Source of the DNA: Clostridium sp. CAG:448
GTDB lineage: Bacteria; Bacillota; Clostridia; Oscillospirales; CAG-272
Assembly: GCA_000433415.1 (NCBI GenBank)
Contig: FR890472.1
Span: 608-6,578, forward strand
DNA: 5,971 nt
Reading direction: 5' to 3'
The notes below the pieces were generated by a model, which worked only from the letters and a program-made list of their open reading frames with translations, did not search any database and was not told the origin of the DNA. Below are positions 5,215-5,971 of this stretch, one piece after another. Position numbers and translations under genes: made by a program. Position 1 is the first letter of the stretch, and each line of letters begins with the position of its first letter.

Positions 5215-5971
5215 TTTTTCTGCTTTGCGAGAAAGGCGGAAACTGTCGCCAGTTGCGCCGCGACGGACTCCGGTCCGGTTCCGCCGGATGAAATGCGCTT
5301 TTCGATGCAGTTTTCCAGTCGGATCTCATCGTACACATCTTCCGAAAAGTGCCCGTCATAGGTTTGCAGAACCTCCAGCGGCAGATCTTCCGGCACCGCA
5401 TGGTTTGCAATGCAGTCGTGGATGATCCGACCGACCGTTTTGTAGGCGAAACGGAAGGGAACGCCGCGTTTGGTCAGGTAATCCGCAAGATCCGTTGCGT
5501 TGATAAAGCCTCTTTGTGCCGCGGCGTACATCACATCCGGATGAAATACGGCGGTACGGATCATCGGCGTCATGATTCCGAGACATGCGGACACGGTGTC
5601 GACCGCATCAAAGACGGACTCTTTGTCCTCCTGCATGTCCTTGTTATAAGCAAGGGGAAGGCCCTTGAGCATTGTTAAGGTTCCCATCAGATCTCCGTAT
5701 ACGCGTCCGGTTTTGCCGCGGATCAGTTCTGCCATATCGGCATTTTTCTTTTGCGGCATAATGCTGGACCCGGTCGTGTAGGCATCATCCAATGTCACAT
5801 AACCAAATTCCCAACTGGACCAGAGCAAAAGCTCCTCGGAAAGGCGCGATAGATGCATTTGCAGAATGGAGCAGGCGCTCAGAAGCTCCACACAAAAGTC
5901 GCGGTCGGACACGCCGTCCAGGCTGTTTTCCGTGGGACCGTCGAATTCCAGCATTGCGGCGGTCATATGGC
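5211..5971 (-). CDS. argH: Argininosuccinate lyase, C-terminal half (5' end beyond the window)
   Basis: About 253 residues are visible of a protein usually near 460; the N-terminus continues past the right edge of the window. It cleaves argininosuccinate to arginine and fumarate, the last step of arginine synthesis, as a cytosolic homotetramer. The fumarate lyase superfamily signature GSSIMPQKKN is encoded at 5742-5771, and its serine lies on the catalytic mobile loop. Before it come ENSLDGVSDRDF, the helix with HLSRLSEELLLWSS, and the EFGYVTLDDAYTTG run leading into the signature, all typical of ArgH. After it come YNKDMQEDKE and, nearer the C-terminus, INATDLADYLTKRGVPFR. Together these separate it from adenylosuccinate lyase and fumarase. 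The gene ends in FLAKQKK with TAA at 5213-5211. It converges on the surface protein gene and shares the palindrome as a probable terminator. No start or promoter can be assessed. Confidence 0.95.
   Translation of the reverse strand, partial: HMTAAMLEFDGPTENSLDGVSDRDFCVELLSACSILQMHLSRLSEELLLWSSWEFGYVTLDDAYTTGSSIMPQKKNADMAELIRGKTGRVYGDLMGTLTMLKGLPLAYNKDMQEDKESVFDAVDTVSACLGIMTPMIRTAVFHPDVMYAAAQRGFINATDLADYLTKRGVPFRFAYKTVGRIIHDCIANHAVPEDLPLEVLQTYDGHFSEDVYDEIRLENCIEKRISSGGTGPESVAAQLATVSAFLAKQKK

Overview
The window looks like chromosome from a low-to-mid GC Gram-positive anaerobe, most likely a gut member of the Clostridia. This rests on four things: the style of the aromatic amino acid genes, a Gram-positive type bile salt hydrolase, strong AGGAGG-like ribosome binding sites, and a surface protein built from modules common in Clostridia. 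The species cannot be named from the sequence alone.

Positions 1-4354 are a tightly packed plus-strand operon. It holds the 3' end of aroQ (type II 3-dehydroquinate dehydratase), aroA (EPSP synthase), tyrA (prephenate dehydrogenase), a type I DAHP synthase (aroF/aroG class), and a choloylglycine hydrolase family gene that resembles true bile salt hydrolases. aroQ/aroA and aroA/tyrA overlap by ATGA junctions. The DAHP synthase follows tyrA after 13 bases and the hydrolase follows after 45 bases, with no terminator seen between them. The first four genes supply the entry step, two middle steps and the tyrosine branch of aromatic amino acid synthesis. The hydrolase is an unexpected passenger that acts on conjugated bile acids.

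Positions 4355-5126 appear to be a separate transcription unit. An extended -10 promoter (4392-4400) precedes a 43-codon small ORF with its own ribosome binding site. Its stop codon overlaps the start of a 186-residue protein by ATGA. That protein has a signal peptide, a short three-cysteine segment, a beta-sandwich-like domain and a C-terminal membrane anchor. Its own Shine-Dalgarno lies only one base from the start codon, so translation probably depends on coupling to the small ORF.

Positions 5127-5210 hold a perfect 40-bp palindrome and a 19-bp tandem duplication between convergent genes. From 5211 to the window edge, the minus strand carries the C-terminal half of argH (argininosuccinate lyase), cut by the window end.

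No tRNA, rRNA, CRISPR array or insertion sequence was recognised. The points most worth a second look are the coupled small ORF with its surface protein, and the bile salt hydrolase at the end of an aromatic amino acid operon.
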